From contig NC_087254.1 of assembly GCF_037042905.1 (NCBI RefSeq), positions 11,021,103 through 11,085,102 of the forward strand: 64,000 bases of DNA, read 5' to 3'. Source of the stretch: Lytechinus pictus (lineage: Eukaryota > Echinodermata > Echinoidea > Temnopleuroida > Toxopneustidae). The position numbers and the translations under genes were made by a program. A model generated the notes under the pieces. It saw nothing but the letters and a program-made list of their open reading frames with translations. It did no database searches and was not told the DNA's origin. Positions 33,014 through 48,500 of the stretch are shown piece by piece (position 1 is the first letter of the stretch; each line of letters begins with the position of its first letter).

Positions 33014-33179
33014 CTGGGGCCTCGGAAATGGGGGGGGGGGGGGGACTGCGGAGGCTTCAGCCCCCACACTTTTTTTCAAAAACCGTGTACAATAACGTAA
33101 ACAGGACCATCTGATTATGATTTTTTGCATGGTTAGCCGCCCCCCCCCCCCCTTTCTTGTACTGTGGCCGCGGCCCCTG
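33014..33179. mobile_element. Short element with poly-C tracts, relative of 29300-29466
   Basis: It shares CAAAAACCGTGTACAATAACG and ATTATGATTTTTTGCATGG between G/C runs with the earlier copy. Tips CTGGGGCCTCGG and CCGCGGCCCCTG. Confidence 0.5.
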
Positions 33180-33359
33180 ACTTTGTTATCTTTTATTTTT
33201 CTTCTCATATACCGTTTACAATCATGGATTATCATGTGAGTACCTCCAATTTAAAGAAGAGGCTCTAAAGCTTTGCATTTATATAGACAATTATAAATTA
33301 CATTGTGGACATGATATGAAACAACGATGGTTCTCGGCACTCGGTGTCTGTTTTTTTTT

Positions 33360-33505
33360 TTTTTTTTTTGGACGCACTGTATATTATTCGCAGAATAATT
33401 CCCGAAATATAGTTTTCGGCGGGCGCACTTTCAGTTATTTTCGCGATCGCGAGACAGCGAAGAGCGTCCAGTTATTTTTCGATAGATTTACACTAAATAT
33501 TCATC
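33360..33505 (+). promoter_or_regulatory. Probable RANGAP1 promoter / 5' UTR
   Basis: The 150 bp ahead of the start codon is rich in CpG compared with its surroundings and contains the 12-bp palindrome TCGCGATCGCGA (33441-33452), followed by GAC; TCGCGAGA-like sites are frequent in housekeeping promoters. No TATA box is evident. The start site cannot be placed. Confidence 0.4.
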
Positions 33506-36500
33506 ATGGCAGATGTTTCTGGTGTGACAGAATTATTAGCAAAAACATCAGTGGACCAACTCATAGAAGTGTCATTCTCTGGAAAAGGACTGAAGCTGAA
33601 TTCTGCAGAAGATGGTGAGTGTCCGTACATTTCTTCTCGTGCATATTGAAGGAAGTGTTAAGTCCCATTCGTTTACTTTTGTGTTTTTGAATAAAGCCCA
33701 TATTCATATATTGCATATTTTTATTTTACAAAATTACACATAGTAAAGTACCCAAATATCGGACGCTTATAAGCATGATTAATTGGAGCAAAGCGAAAAC
33801 ACAATCATTTAATCAAATAAAAATCATGTTTATTTCCGTAGTACAAATGTTGAATTTAGGCCCTAGGCCTACTCATAAAAAAAAATTGAAAAAATGATGA
33901 TAAACGGTCGTTAGATCTAAGTTACGGTACTTCAGTTCAGAAGCTTGTTTTTTGCCAAAAATCGGATGCAGTTTCCCAATATCAAACGTGTAGAGTTGTG
34001 CGCTAAGATCAATTTGATATTTCGGCAATTTAAATCGTGCTCTAGACCCCAAAATAATTGTTTAAGTTAATTAACGGTATTTTATAGATGGCAAATATAG
34101 CGATCTTCAACGCTTATATATAAGCGTCGAAATTTGTAGCCATCTCCTTGTATTAGTCTATAATATACGACGTGTCAAATTGTAGCGAACTAGTTCGCTA
34201 TTTCCAGATCTCCTCTATATATATATATACGAGGGGGAATTGTAGCGAACTAGTTCGCTATTTTCCATATCTCCTCTATATATATATATATACGAGGGGG
34301 AATTGTAGCGAACTAGTTCGCTATTTTCTAGATCTCCTCTATATACAAACGACGGGAAATTGTAGCGAACTAGTTCGCTATTTTTCGGATCTTAGTTCGC
34401 TATTTTCTAGATCTCCTCTATATACAAACGACGGGAAATTGTAGCGAACTAGTTCGCTATTTTTCGGATCTCCTCGATATATATACACGAGGGGGAATTG
34501 TAGCGAACTAGTTCGCTATTTTCTAGATCTCCTCTAGATACATACTACGGGATTTGTAGCGAACTAGTTCGCTATTTTTCGGATTTCCTCTATATATATA
34601 TACGACGGGAAATTGTAGCGAACTAGTTCGCTATTTTCCAGATCTCCTCTATATATATATACGACGGGAAATTGTAGCGAACTAGTTCGCTATTTTTCGG
34701 ATCTCTTCTTTTGTAGCGAACTAGTTCGCTATTTTTCGGATCTCCTCTATATACGACAGAAAATTGTAGCGAACTAGTTCGCTATTTTTCGGATCTCCTC
34801 GATATATACACGAGGGGGAATTGTAGCGAACTAGTTCGCTATTTTCCAGATCTCCTCTAGATACATACTACGGGATTTGTTCGCTATTTTTCGGATTTCC
34901 TCTCCCTATATATACGACGGGAAATCATAGCGAACTAGTTCGCTATTTTCCAGATCTCCTCTTTATATATATACGACGGGAAATTATAGCGAACTAGTTC
35001 GCTATTTTTCGGATCTCTTCTTTTGTAGCGAACTAGTTCGCTATTTTTTGGATCTCCTCTTTATATATACGACGGAAAATTGTAGCGAACTAGTTTGCTA
35101 TTTTTCGGATCTCCTCTATAAAATTTTATACACGAGGAGGAATTAGTGAACTAGTTCGCTATTTTTCTAATCTTTATATATACAAGAGACGGAATTGTAG
35201 CGAACTAGTTCGCTACAATTCCCCCTCGTGTATATAATTTTATAGAGGAGATCCGAAAAGTAGCGAACTAGTTCGCTACAAATCCCGTAGTATGTATATA
35301 GAGGAGATCTGGAAAATAGCGAACTAGTTCGCTACAATTCCCCTTGTGTATATATCGAGGAGATCCGAAAAATACCGAACTAGTTCGCTACAATTTCCCG
35401 TCGTTTGTATATAGAGGAGATCTGGAAAATAGCGAACTAGTTCGCTACAATTCCCCCTCGTATATATATATATAGAGGAGATCTGGAAATGGCGAACTAG
35501 TTCGCTACAATTTGACACGTCGTATATTATAGACTAATACAAGGAGATGGCTACAAATTTCGACGCTTATATATAAGCGTTGAAGATCGCTATATTTGCC
35601 ATCTTATTATTTCCCGTTAATTAATTGTTGCGCAAATTTCAATTACTATCAGTATCAATAATTTTGATATAGAAATCTTTAAATAATGATATTTTACATA
35701 CCAAACGGACCTCTTTCGGCTCTGAACATTGGACGCCTTATCTCAGGCTCAGCTGCGCGCGACTTCGTTCTGAAAACGAGCGTGTACGCGTCAACAGCAC
35801 GCATTTCCAATTCAATCGGCCGATATGACCGATGTTTGGGATCATGCCATATTTGGAAGGGTGTCAAATTTCACTCCGTAGGGAACCCCCGCGGAGGCTA
35901 TTGCAGATTTTTTCTCGATAGATCGAACATGTGCGATCTCGGCTGCAATATTTCTGGCGGAAATCACTTCTCCCTTACGAGATTTTTTTTGGTCATCGAT
36001 CTTTTAGAGTCGATAATTAGCGAGCGTGAGGGTCATAAGAATTTCAGGAAGTCAAAATCATGTATTTTACCGCTGGATTTATCCCCTGGAATATTTGTAT
36101 TGAGCAGCAACTTGGAGCTACTAGCTACTGTGTGTGCAGTTCAATAGCAGGTACATGTTCATGTATCTTATGCATGCAAGTCCCCTGCCAGTGTGGGTCC
36201 CTGTAGTTATGGGGAGAGGGAGTTGAAGCCATTTCGTCCAAGACTTGGAACCGTCCGATGTTTGCGGACTTTACTCTACATAAAGTCATAATGTATAAAT
36301 TTTTCTTCTCTCCTCAGCCAAGGAAGTTGTTGCAGCAATAAAAACCTGTGATGGGATGCAGTCATTGAAGCTGAATGGCAACACAGTTGGTGTGGAGGCT
36401 GCGAAGGCACTCGCGAAGTCACTTGAATCTAAACCAGAGTTTCAGGTAAGTAGAAAATGACTGGATGCTGCTAGAGTCTCCAGCTTTCTGTGATTAGGAA

Positions 36501-39500
36501 AAGTGGTAAAAAAAATCTGGGAATTCAGTAAGAACACACAATTTCACTGAAAACTAAAATTTTCAGGCCAAATAGTTAGAAGTAAAAAAAAGAAGATTGA
36601 AAATCATGAATTCCAACGCAAAAGCAAATCACAAAACTGCATCATAAAATGAAAATTCTGCACTTCAGCCCACGGAATGCGATGTTCAAAACACATAACG
36701 CTGTATTTTAAAATTATGGCAATGGTGATAACCCTGTTCCGTATTGCGTGAAAATAGTCTCCTAATTCTTGTAGAGAGCTTTCTCTCTATGCAAAAGATG
36801 GTTCCCACTTATGCCATAATTCTAATTTTTCTGATCTGTCATAAAACTTGTTTTGAATTAAAGAGATGTTAGGTTTTAACAGCCAAAGAGTAGCAACATA
36901 TATATAACAATTTGATTCAGTAGCATTATGTCGCTACCAATGTTCAAACCCATATTCAAAATTCAGTATAGAGGTTTAACTTGATATAATTTCCTCCAGG
37001 CCCGAGTCATTACGTTTATTTTGAAAAATGTTTAAACGTTATTAATAAACATGTGTTAAAGTATACCCAGCGGGGTAACAAAAAAAAAAAGGCTCCACCA
37101 ATAGTTGCTGAAATTTTACATTTTGCATCTTTAAATCCATGAAATGGCCATTAATTTTCTACATTTCTCTGAAATTAGTTTTATTTAATTAGAAACTTGT
37201 ACTTTTTTTCAGGCTGCCTTCCAGTTCCATGTTGCATTGTTTATAGGGTCAAAGTTCATATCAGAGATGCTTTGTACTTTGTAGACTCTGTAGACCACTT
37301 TTTAAACAGTTTGAAAACTTGTATTGAGGTACCTTGGTAGTCTCCACACCCATAAGTTTTTTTGAATTGCTGAGAAACAGTTTTGAATATTTGCTATTTT
37401 GTCAATGTTTTTTCTTTGACGCAGAGGGCGAGATGGAGTGACATGTTTACAGGGAGGTTACGAGCTGAAATACCCCCAGCATTGGTAAGTTGAATAGTCC
37501 TGATTAGTGTTGGCATGCATGTTGGTTTAGTTGATATGACTTCCTGCCTCACAAATGGGAGGTCAAAGGTTCAAATCCAGGGTAGTGTGACGCATTGGAG
37601 GGGCACAGCATTGTTCACAAACTATACAGTGCCCCTCCGATCATTGTCTCCACCGGGTCACGATCCGCCACTGGTTTGTGACTTATCAAAGGTTACACAT
37701 GACTTAACAAAGGTTACAAACAACTTTATGACTGGTGACCCTTTCTTTGATGCCAAATTATACAATTTTGATTCTTATCAGCTGAAGTCAAAATCTTATC
37801 TTTGTCAATTTCATTTCTCATTTTTAGTAAGCTTCTGAATGGAAAATTCAACATTTTCAAAGTAAGGTTTGGCAAGGTCATAATGAGGAAATTCACTGCC
37901 ATTATGTTACAATGCAAAAAATTCAAGATTGTTTAGAAAAATCAAGGTTTTCTAACTGTGGCAGAAGAATAGTATTTGCTTTTACTGCACAAATACTTTT
38001 TACTCCTAAAAGTAGCCCTTGAAATGAAAGAAATAGCCCCCAACTTTCTGAAATCGCCCCAATGTGGAAAAGAAAAAAAGCCCCTAAAAATAAAAATTAT
38101 TTCCTACCGTGGGGGGGGGGGAATGTTAGTCCATTTTGCCCCTCCCCCTGGATCCGCACTTGTTCAGGATCACCATGCCATCATCAAAATTCTGACATTG
38201 TCTTCTTTCTTAGACGAGTCTTGGCGCCGGCATCATGACAGCGGGGGCTCACTTGGTGGAGCTGGACCTGAGTGATAACGCGTTTGGTCCCGACGGAGTG
38301 AAGGCTGTAAGGGAATTATTAGAGAGTACATCCTGCTACACTCTCAGTGAGATGAGGTTTAATAACAATGGTCTGGGCATTGGTGGAAAGGTAATTATCA
38401 GTCCTGGCGCCCGTGACACAAAACTTAGCAATGATCGTAGAACATTTTGCTATGATTGATTCCATTGACTACACTGTATAATCAAGCGTACAATCAATCG
38501 CTAACCTTTGTGTTACGGGACCCTGATTTCATTTCTTATGTTTTATTCATTATCATTGTGTACATGTGGATGTAAGTGGTGTGTTTGAGGGAGGGGGGAA
38601 ATGAAAATTTTTATGTGTAGTTTTATGTACGGTATCCTGAAAGGTTGAAAGGGACTTCAGGCTTGTCCTGTGCACCTGATAGTTATGGTAATTTTTCAGC
38701 TGTCTTAGTCCGTGTTTGGAACCTCACTGACTTCACTTTTAGATGTGTTCTATGAGAAATATTATGTATAATACTAGTATACAAATATTTGAATGAATCT
38801 CGAAATTCTTTACATATTCAGGTACTGTAAATTATACATGTACTGCCGGTCAAACTGCCATAATCAAATTCCTCTGCTTACTCTATCATTTTTTTGTCAC
38901 GGTTAATTGTTTAGAAAGAAGACTTTGGAAAATATTTTGGTCTTATTTCTTATGAATTTAGCATTAAATTTGCTTAAACCTGTTTCAATATCTCAGATTT
39001 ACAGTATATATCCAATTTAGAGTTTTAAATATCTCCTGAGTCATGTAAATCCTTTTCTTCTTCTGGTTATGTCTGCCTCCTTCAAGATTGAAGATTCTTG
39101 CAAAATTGGTGTGTCGGCCGCAGTCTCCATCCTTTCTTGTGCTGTGTATAGATAATTTACAGATTGTTTACTAATATTTGTATCTCGATATTACTTTTGT
39201 AACCACCATACTGAAAGTGTTACCTTAACCCTTTCATTTCCCGCAGTTAATGGCAGAAGCCTTGATCACATGTCATGAGAAGAGTACTAAAGCAGGCAAA
39301 CCTTTGGCTCTCAAGGTCTTTATAGCGGGAAGAAATAGGCTAGAGAACCCTGGGGCAATTGCATTAGCTAAGGCATTCAAGGTGAGGTTGAATTTTATTT
39401 TGACTTTATTTTCTATTTTAGAATGTTTTTTATCATTACCTGGATTCTTATTGGTTCTTGAAAACCTGCGAAGTCCTGGATTTTCTTTTTCCAGGCCTGA

Positions 39501-42500
39501 AAAGTCCCTGAATTCTTTAAAAAAAAGTCTTGGAATTTCGTGCTACCGCAAAAATTATCTCTGATTTGATAATATATTTTAACAAAAATGGTAATAGTTA
39601 TTTTCATTACAGAAGTAAATTTCCTTGTTTTATTTAATTTTTTGTAGTTCTGGAATCCTTGAATTATAATCCAGGAAAGTCCTGAAAAAGTCCTTGATTT
39701 CCTTTGATTACAAAGATTGAAGCAAATTACAACTTTTTCAGATGATTGAAAAGATTGCCAATAACTATAGAAAAGAGGTGATTATGTATGTAGAGGAAAA
39801 AGAATATTAACATTAAGGGCTTTGTCACATAGATTGTAGTAGAGTTAACTATTGCACAGAGAATTTTCACATTTCATTTTTTTTTAGGTCTGTGTGATTA
39901 TAATGAAATCAGTTGAAATATAGAGGTCTCTCTAATCTAGACTATGCATGTTTAAGATTGAGCTTCTCATTTTTCATTTTTTGTTTGTTTTTAGATTCAC
40001 AAGGTGACTTTAGAATGATGTATTGTTCAATCAGTGTATAATTCTGACACATCTAATTCAATATTTTTTTTACAGACAATAGGAACATTAGAAGAGATTG
40101 CCATGCCTCAGAATGGTATCAACCATGAAGGTGTAACAGCGCTTGCAGAAGCAGTAGAACACAGTCACAATCTCAAGGTATGGTTCTTCTTGATATTTAA
40201 TTTCAATCATTGAACCCTATTTTAGTAAATTCCTCCCAAAGTGTATGTCTTTATTCTAGAAATGTAAGCCCTAAAGACGGTTATGACGTGATCTGCATAC
40301 TTCTTTCTTTTGATAGCAAACTGCTTGTCAGGAATGAAATATGCTGAAATTTCATGGTACAATCTTTGAAGCTTTCTGTTAGCGTAACTGCTTACAAACC
40401 AAATTTTCATATGACAAAGTGGAAGTTAGACCATGTGGCCATTAGACTAAATGACAGGTCAAGTGACTATAAGACTGAATAGTTGGAGCAAGTATTAAAT
40501 AGGCTGTTAAAATGGATGTATCCATGATCAGCAACTACATTTGATTGCGAATTTCTGATTGCGTAAATGGAATTTTACCCTAAGTTATCGGAATATTGAT
40601 TTACATGTAGTGCAAAGTAATTTGATTTACCTTTCCCCCTTTTTTTCTCTCATTTCTCAATTCAGATCCTGAATTTAAATGACAACACATTCACAGCAAA
40701 GGGAGCGATACCAATGGCAAAGGTATTGTAATGATGTTGTTTTTAAATGATCGTCTTCAAAATCCTGCAGATGAATGATTATGAATTTAAAAAAATATAT
40801 ATCCTTTGTAGAAGCTGAATATGTTCGCGGTGGTGTTATGTCTGTGAATTTCACAACCAAAATGACATTTCACCTTAGCAATCCTATGAAATTGTTCCAC
40901 TTGTGAAGATAAACCACCGAATTGTGTGTCTGAAAAAAAAAGGCCATTAGGGCTATTCCACGGTTACCCACGTTACATTTGGAGACACCTTGACTCATAC
41001 TTGGAGCTGTAAATCCATTATTATTGACAGGAACTAAACATCTCTTTATCACAACATAGTACGCAGTCTGACTATCCTTTGTATACAAACAAAACTTGGG
41101 AAATTTCATTATGCTCCTGGCAAATCTTTGAAATGTGTCGGTTACTCATGTTACATGATTTGGACATGCATAAAATGAAAAGTGGACATAAGTGAAAAGT
41201 GTCCTCATGCAAGGCTTTTATGAAAGTTGATTATATCCATTTCAAAGAAGTATATTAGGGAGACAAATTTGTATATAATTAAAAAAATAAAGAACACATG
41301 GTTTTTACTAGGGGTGCAGATAAAGTGGTTACTAACGTTACGGTTCAGATGGGCTATATGTACAAAGACACATTGAGCTCATGTCCACCATCCTATGGAA
41401 TTGCCCATTAGGGTCATTGCAATGCAAGATTTTTCTGAACCAATGAGGCATAGATGCATCCTTATTTCTGCTGGGATATGGCACACAACATCTCAACTTT
41501 TGATGTTATTAGCTTTTCAGGTGCATTAAGCCAAATTTGGTCTCAAAAGTCGTGCAAGACTTGAAAGAAAACAGTTTTAGAATGACATTCCCGGCAGCTT
41601 TTGACATTCCAGGTTTATCTTGAAAAATGTCATAGGGGGTGGATTTCACTCTCATCCCCCAGCCCAATTGAGGTTTAAGCTCTGCGATGCCTCTTTTTCA
41701 TATACTTGTGAATGTTTCTTCTAATCTTCCAGGCTGTAAAGAATCTAAAGAAGTTAGAAGTGATTAACTTTGGTGATTGCTTGGTGAGATCAGAAGGAGC
41801 AGATGCTATTGCAGACAGTCTGAGGGAAGGAGTACCAAATCTCAAGGTAAATCAAATCAATATATGGGCACTATAAGAAAATAAAGGAATTTACAATAAA
41901 TATTTACAAGTCACCCAATTCCATGATCTTTATTTTGAGTAATCATCAAAAACCAAATAAATAATTTCTCTCTATCATGCTTTTTGTGTGGTATCTTTGA
42001 AATTATTGGATATTGTCTTCTTTTTTTTTTCTAAAATTTGTTGAATCAATAATGAAATAAAATTATTTGGTCATAATTGTCAAATGATGATTATCGTTAG
42101 TTTTTCATTTATCTCACCGGAATTTGCATACTTACTGGGTGAATTTCTGGGAAATAAATAACACAAAAGATTGGGTTCATGTTTTCAATTAGACCAAGCG
42201 TAAACTTGGGTCGTTTGTATATATATTCATATACTCAATTTAATGTGACTTTTGCACATGGTTGGTCAGAAACTTACAGTTACATTTAATTGTACAATCA
42301 GTCTGTTTTCTATATTACAATGGAAAAGGTATTGAGAATTTGACCAAAGATTTGATTTTTTCTTTTTGTAGGAATTGAATCTGGCATTCGGTGAGATTAA
42401 GAGTGAATCAGCTGTCAGAGTAGCCGAGAGTATGGACACCAAACCACATCTTAAATTGCTGGACCTCAATGGTTAGTGTGTTCTTTGATTCATTTTATCC

Positions 42501-45500
42501 AGTCTATTTTATCAACACAATGTTTTCTCGTGTAAAATCAAACTGAATTTGCAATCGTGCATGCCATTTGTATTTCATTTATATCTTTATGAAAAATCCA
42601 TATTTTTTAATTGTTCGAAATGAAATCTGAAAAAGAAATACTCTAAAAATTGTTTATGCTCAATTGCTTGTGGATCAGCAGCCTCTGTGCAGTGCCAATT
42701 TGAAGTAGCTCTATGCCTTGAATTGTTGAACGCCAAACAGAGTTTTATCAACTCCCATCTTTTAACGTCTTTTCATCTGACGTGGCTTGGACTTGAACTC
42801 CCAACCTCCCGGTCGTGAGACGGACGTTCTCCCAACTGAGCCAACACACCAGTTAGATATGAATCTCTTCATACTTGCATATATTGCTATGAGACTGTAA
42901 ATTTAAGTTCATTAACCTTTTTGCTTTTTTCCACTTCAGGGAACAGTATAGGAGAAGAAGGCATAGAGTTAATACAAGGAATCATGGATGCTAACAACCA
43001 TGCTGATGCTCTAGGAACCATGAGGTATGATCATGGGGCCTGTATCACAAATAATAGTGATTGATACTACAGTTGATTTGTACACTTGACTGCACATTTT
43101 GACCAATCAATAGTTAAGAATTAGCTGTATAATCAAGTGCCGAGGTTTTGTGTTGAAGGGCCCAGATATCTGTTTGAATACCACCTATACATTAAGCTGT
43201 TCTTGACTCAGTTCCGAAGATGGGTCACATTGATGGTTTCAGCTCGGTAGTTTGATCCAGACGCCTAAGAATCATTCTAAATAATGAGAAAAAAGAGGGG
43301 GACAATGTGCATGTACATGTATTGTGACCATTTTAATCTTTTGATGGAAAATACTTTTACAATCCTTAAATTGGAAATGTTAAAGTTAACAATTTTTTCT
43401 GTGCAAAGCTCTTAGTATACTATATGTAATCCATATTTCAGAAATTTTAAAGAAAAATTTCATTTAATACTGTGAAAAACAACCCAATGGCATCTATAAA
43501 TGGAAACAGTTTTTGAAAGGGGGGAAAAAACATGTTTGTTGAATGAATGATGTTATTTAGCTATGGTTAATAAATACTGTTAAACCGCAATATCCCTGAC
43601 GAGTAGAATTTTTTTTAAATAAAAAAAATTCTTTGTTAATCTGATTATTGGTATTAGAATTAATGATATTGGGTTGATTAGGTCAAAGGCCGGAGGTCAC
43701 AGAGGTTAAAATAAAATATACCTGAAATCCTTCATTCTTGTGGTGAATGAAGAGCCTTTGATTGGATCAACTCCAAGAACTCCAAGTGATAGTAATCTCA
43801 GGTGATCTTTTATTTGGGGGGGGGGGGCAGGAGAGGGTTACAAGCTCAGGGGCATAGAGGTCATGGCTCATCAACATAACTTTCTGTTGATCCAGAAGAT
43901 AAAACTGTTGTGTAAATGAATATGGGAATGGTGATCTCATTAGATTGTGGTAGTTATTGACAATTGTAGAATCCAAGTATGCAATAGATTTTAGATCTTG
44001 TGATTGTGAAGGCATTCATTTCAATTGCTTACAGCCTAGAAATTCATCTCGTTCAAACTAAAATATTGTTTGTTGAATCTGATTACTTAGCGACGACGAA
44101 GGATCGGATGAGGAAGAAGACGACGACGATGACGAGTACGAAGATGTGGAGGACGACGAGGATGGCGAAGACGAGAAAGGAGGACTGGAATCCAAAGATC
44201 CTCATCTTCAAATCAAAGGAACAGCCATCTCACCAAGGAGAGAGGAACCAAAGTATATGGTAAGTCATGAAAGTTATCAAATCGATGTTGCATGTAAAAT
44301 AGTGTCAGGCTGCTGAATGCTTTTGAAAGTGTGGGGGTGGGATGGGCAATGATCATTCATAAAATCACAATGAGATGATTATTTTCCTATTTTTGGTACA
44401 CATTCCGCTGCCCCAACGATACAGCTATTGACAAAATACATATAATTGTAACAAACCACACTGACTGCTACAATGTACAGCTACAAAAATGAAAAATTTA
44501 CATAATGTAACATTTTTAGATAACTGTATACCATCTTATTGATTAAGAACATCAGCAGAAAAACCAACAATAAGGTATCATGAGTTCTTTATATTTCAAG
44601 CACATTAAACAAAAATGATGATATCTGCTTGCAAAACTGTGGTTTCTGATGCTTGTTGAGCAGTTCAGACTGTCTCAGAAGCGACACAAAAGACGTCCGT
44701 GTTTTACTAACATTTTCACATTCGCTGATGCAATTCCAGAGAAAACTCTAGCACAGAGTAATTTAGGTTTGTCTTGCTGTTGTTGGTGTCAGATTTTTAA
44801 GAAACATCTCTTCTCTTGACCTCTTCAAAAAACATAAAAAAACACCTGTATAACTATAAATCTCAACTTGTCTTATATGCCATTAATAGCGCTTTGTAAC
44901 CTCTGGGAAAAGCGCTATATAAATCAAATTATTACCATTATTGCTATTATACTGATTACTTCTTGAGATACACAACCATCCTTAAAATATGGACAACTCT
45001 GCCAACCAATGAAGAACTGATCTCTATGGAGTCTCCTTGATACAACTGTAAAGAGGTTCAGAGGCTTCTGCCAAAATTTAAACTATCCAATGGCTTGGTT
45101 CGTAGCACACTGGAATATACTTTGTAGTTACTCCTGTCAGAAAAGAGCAAATGTGATTCATTTCTAAATCTGAAACTTTTGGCTAAACTTGAAGCAGTAT
45201 AATGTTTGCCAACATTAAAGAAAAAATACTGTACATTTATAAAATTTATGAATTTGGGCTAGATTTAAAGCAGAAAACAGTCACTTGATGCTGATTACTT
45301 CTAAAAATGTGACTTTGACTAAACTTGAACAGAAAAATAATAAACGCAATTGGGTAAATAAAATTTGTGAATTTGGGCTGGACTTGAAGCAAGAAACGGT
45401 GACTTGATGCTGGTTCTCTCTCTGTTCTATTTTCATAATACAGAACGTGCAAGATGCCGGAGATCTAGCATCAGTCATGGACAATATGAAGCTCTGATGG

Positions 45501-48500
45501 TGAAACTCGGCAATCAAATAAACTCTAAAAGAACAGTTCTTCATCTCAAGAAAAAGAATTTAATAGAGGACATTCCATCCGCTTTTAAATCCTATTTGGA
45601 CACCACCAACAGGACTTAGCCAACAAAACATGTTTCTAATTAACTTATTTATAAATTCAAGTAATGAAGGAGGTGGCTGAAAACAGCATTGGATTCTAAG
45701 ATTAAGGTTAGAGTCCTAACGTACATGTAGGAGCAAGGGAGTGTTTCATGAAAAATATTATGAATGGCTTTCAGCAATTTATCTGAACAAATCATATTCA
45801 AGGATTTCAGTAGATCTTATTAGTTGTCTGAAAATCACTACTTCTTTCATGAAATTCTCCCCGATGCATAGATAGACATCTTTGACAAAAAAGCTGTCTA
45901 AAATATTAGAATTAGGATCTTATTGAAATAACATTGTGGTGCAATGGAACTCTCCTCACACACAGCCCATGCCATGGGCCTGGCCTTGAACAACCGGGGG
46001 GTTCACAAATAGTTAAATGTGAGTTACACTCATGCCAAATGCTAATGTGCACTCATTATCTAACACTTAACCTATTTGATGAATATGATGTTATTCTTTG
46101 ATTGAATGCACAGCGCTGGAAACAGTAGCTTTAGTGAAAGCTGTAGTCGTAATAATATTGCGCCTCAGAGTAGATTATTTCAAGAAAGGTGGCGCTATAT
46201 GAATGCATATTATCATTATTAATATTATGATGACCATTATCATCCTAGATGCAGAGCTGCTAAATAACTGTTCCATAGCTTTCTCATCTTGTCACATACC
46301 TACATGATTATGGTGATAGAAATGCACCATTTGAATATATTCAGGACTTAGAAGGATCCATTCCATGTCAGAGTTATTGTATACTAATAATTATTCATTA
46401 AGACCAAAAAAGGGACAATATGTACCATGAATATTTAACCTTTTGATATATTTGTGGAAAATCATGGCTGGAGATCGTCAAAGCTGATATGTGAAAATAA
46501 AAAGTCAATAGCTTTCTTAACTGTAAATATCCTATTCCTGAATGGTATACCCAGTCGTGAAACAATATTATTTTTTAAAGAAAAAAATTTTTATTTGCAC
46601 AAAATCATCTACTTGACGTTAAAAGATATGTTAAAGAGAATGAACAAACGATCTAATAAATCAAATTTTTGGCACCCCATGGTATCTAAGTTTCTGTCCA
46701 GTTCACCCAATGACTTCATTGTGGTAAACTTTTTAATATGAAAATATATGCACTAGGTAAGGTATATTACATTTTGTTCAGTCTAGAGTGTTCATAAACT
46801 GCAATAACTGGGTGACCATTTTAACATGATATTTAGGTCAAATTTCAGACTAAATTTTGTAGGTCCTTCTTGACCAAGCCACAAATGATTTGCCAAAAAG
46901 CAATCGTCAAATTATTATAATATATTGTTATGTTATTATGATAGAATTTTATTCTCTGTCATATATCAATCTATTTCAAACATTCGATGTCCTCCCTAAT
47001 GGCATACATCTCTGTGCAAATAAATTATTACTAATGACGGGAAAGAGAAATAAGTTTGAGGGAGAAAAAACTTTTTTATATAGCATCAAGATAAGCACAC
47101 AGCTCATGTACAGGGAGTCTTCTGCTAGAAGTATGTAGAGGCAAGATTGTTCAATGTACATGTCATATTTCAATGTATCTGTTTTATTCATATCTCAGTA
47201 CAAATTAGTACTCTTTTTAAATTAGTGATATTCCATCCTCGATGCTACTGTAAACACAAATAGCAGACCTGCCAACCAGTACGTTTTTGGCGTATTTAGT
47301 ACGTTTTCGCAACCAAAATACGGCAGTACGTTTTTTCTTTTAAAAAATATGTTTTTGTAAGAAAAAAAGAGATTTTTTTCTTCTTTTTCTTTTTAAAAAT
47401 CGTAATTTATTGAGAAAAATCATCTCTATATGTCTCTATTTCATAAAACTTACACAAATATTGTTATTAGATCAATGTAATTTCAGGTAACTTGTTTTTT
47501 TTTCAATCATTTTGTTAAAACCATGGTGAGATATACACATGTTTCAATGTTTTTTTTTTCATCTGCAAGAGCAGTGCGCATTTTAGCTTGCATGCAGCTT
47601 GAGCACCGCGATGAGCGAGTGCACCACGCATTTTACTATGAAATACACTTATTTGGGGAAAAATAAAGTTTTTTTTATCACAGAATACAATTTTTAATTC
47701 CCAGAGGTTGGCAGGTCTGAAATAGAATTTCCAAAAAGCATGTTATCTACCTCTTTCTCTTGAAATATCGATAGTTTGTGAAGTGGAAAAATGAAAATAT
47801 TTTGATCTTAGTGTACTGTATCATGTATGTATATATTTGTGAAAGCATTTCAAAGTCCTGCAATTTTTTCAATAAAATGATGTATCTTACAAGTAAAAAA
47901 AACAACTATCAAATGAAATTCATTCAGCTGTTCTGTGGAATGACCACTGCCATTTGAAATGAAGAAATTGTCATTCTTGGTTGCTGCTAACAAACAGCTG
48001 ATTATCTAGATGTAAACATGTATTTTGCATCTTCAGCGTACGATATGAAATATGAAATTACATACAAAAGAAACAGTTATACATTAAATAACACACATAT
48101 TTTAAAGTGATAAGCCAGAACTTTTTAACATTAAACTATTAAACAACTGAAAAAGCTTGCTAGGTCAAGCACACATCCATTCCATCAACTTCTTCATACA
48201 GCCTGCTACATGTAGAAACACTATCATGTATATGAATAACATCAGGCATTGATTTCTTGGAGAATACAATCATCTTCTACATGTAGTTTTATGATTGGTA
48301 TAGGAAATCTAGATAATGAAATCTCACAATGATGTGACTTAGGTCTTTGCAATATTTTGTTTGTTAATTTACAAGTCATGCCTTTTTTCCAATGGTAACA
48401 ACCATGTACCCATTCCATAAAGTATGTGTATCTGCGTCTGACCCCCTGTTTGTGGGCCCCTCATGAAATAGTTTATCTCTGTTTTGTAATTCAAATGAGA

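Noticed and set aside
34172-34444. Open frame with repeated NCSELVRYF peptide
   Set aside because: It is only the translation of the palindromic ~60-bp DNA repeats, and the inverted side gives the same peptide on the other strand.
42785-42860. Functional tRNA gene
   Set aside because: A and B boxes are present but acceptor-stem pairing is poor, and the other tRNA-like copies in the window are SINE heads; a SINE origin is more likely.
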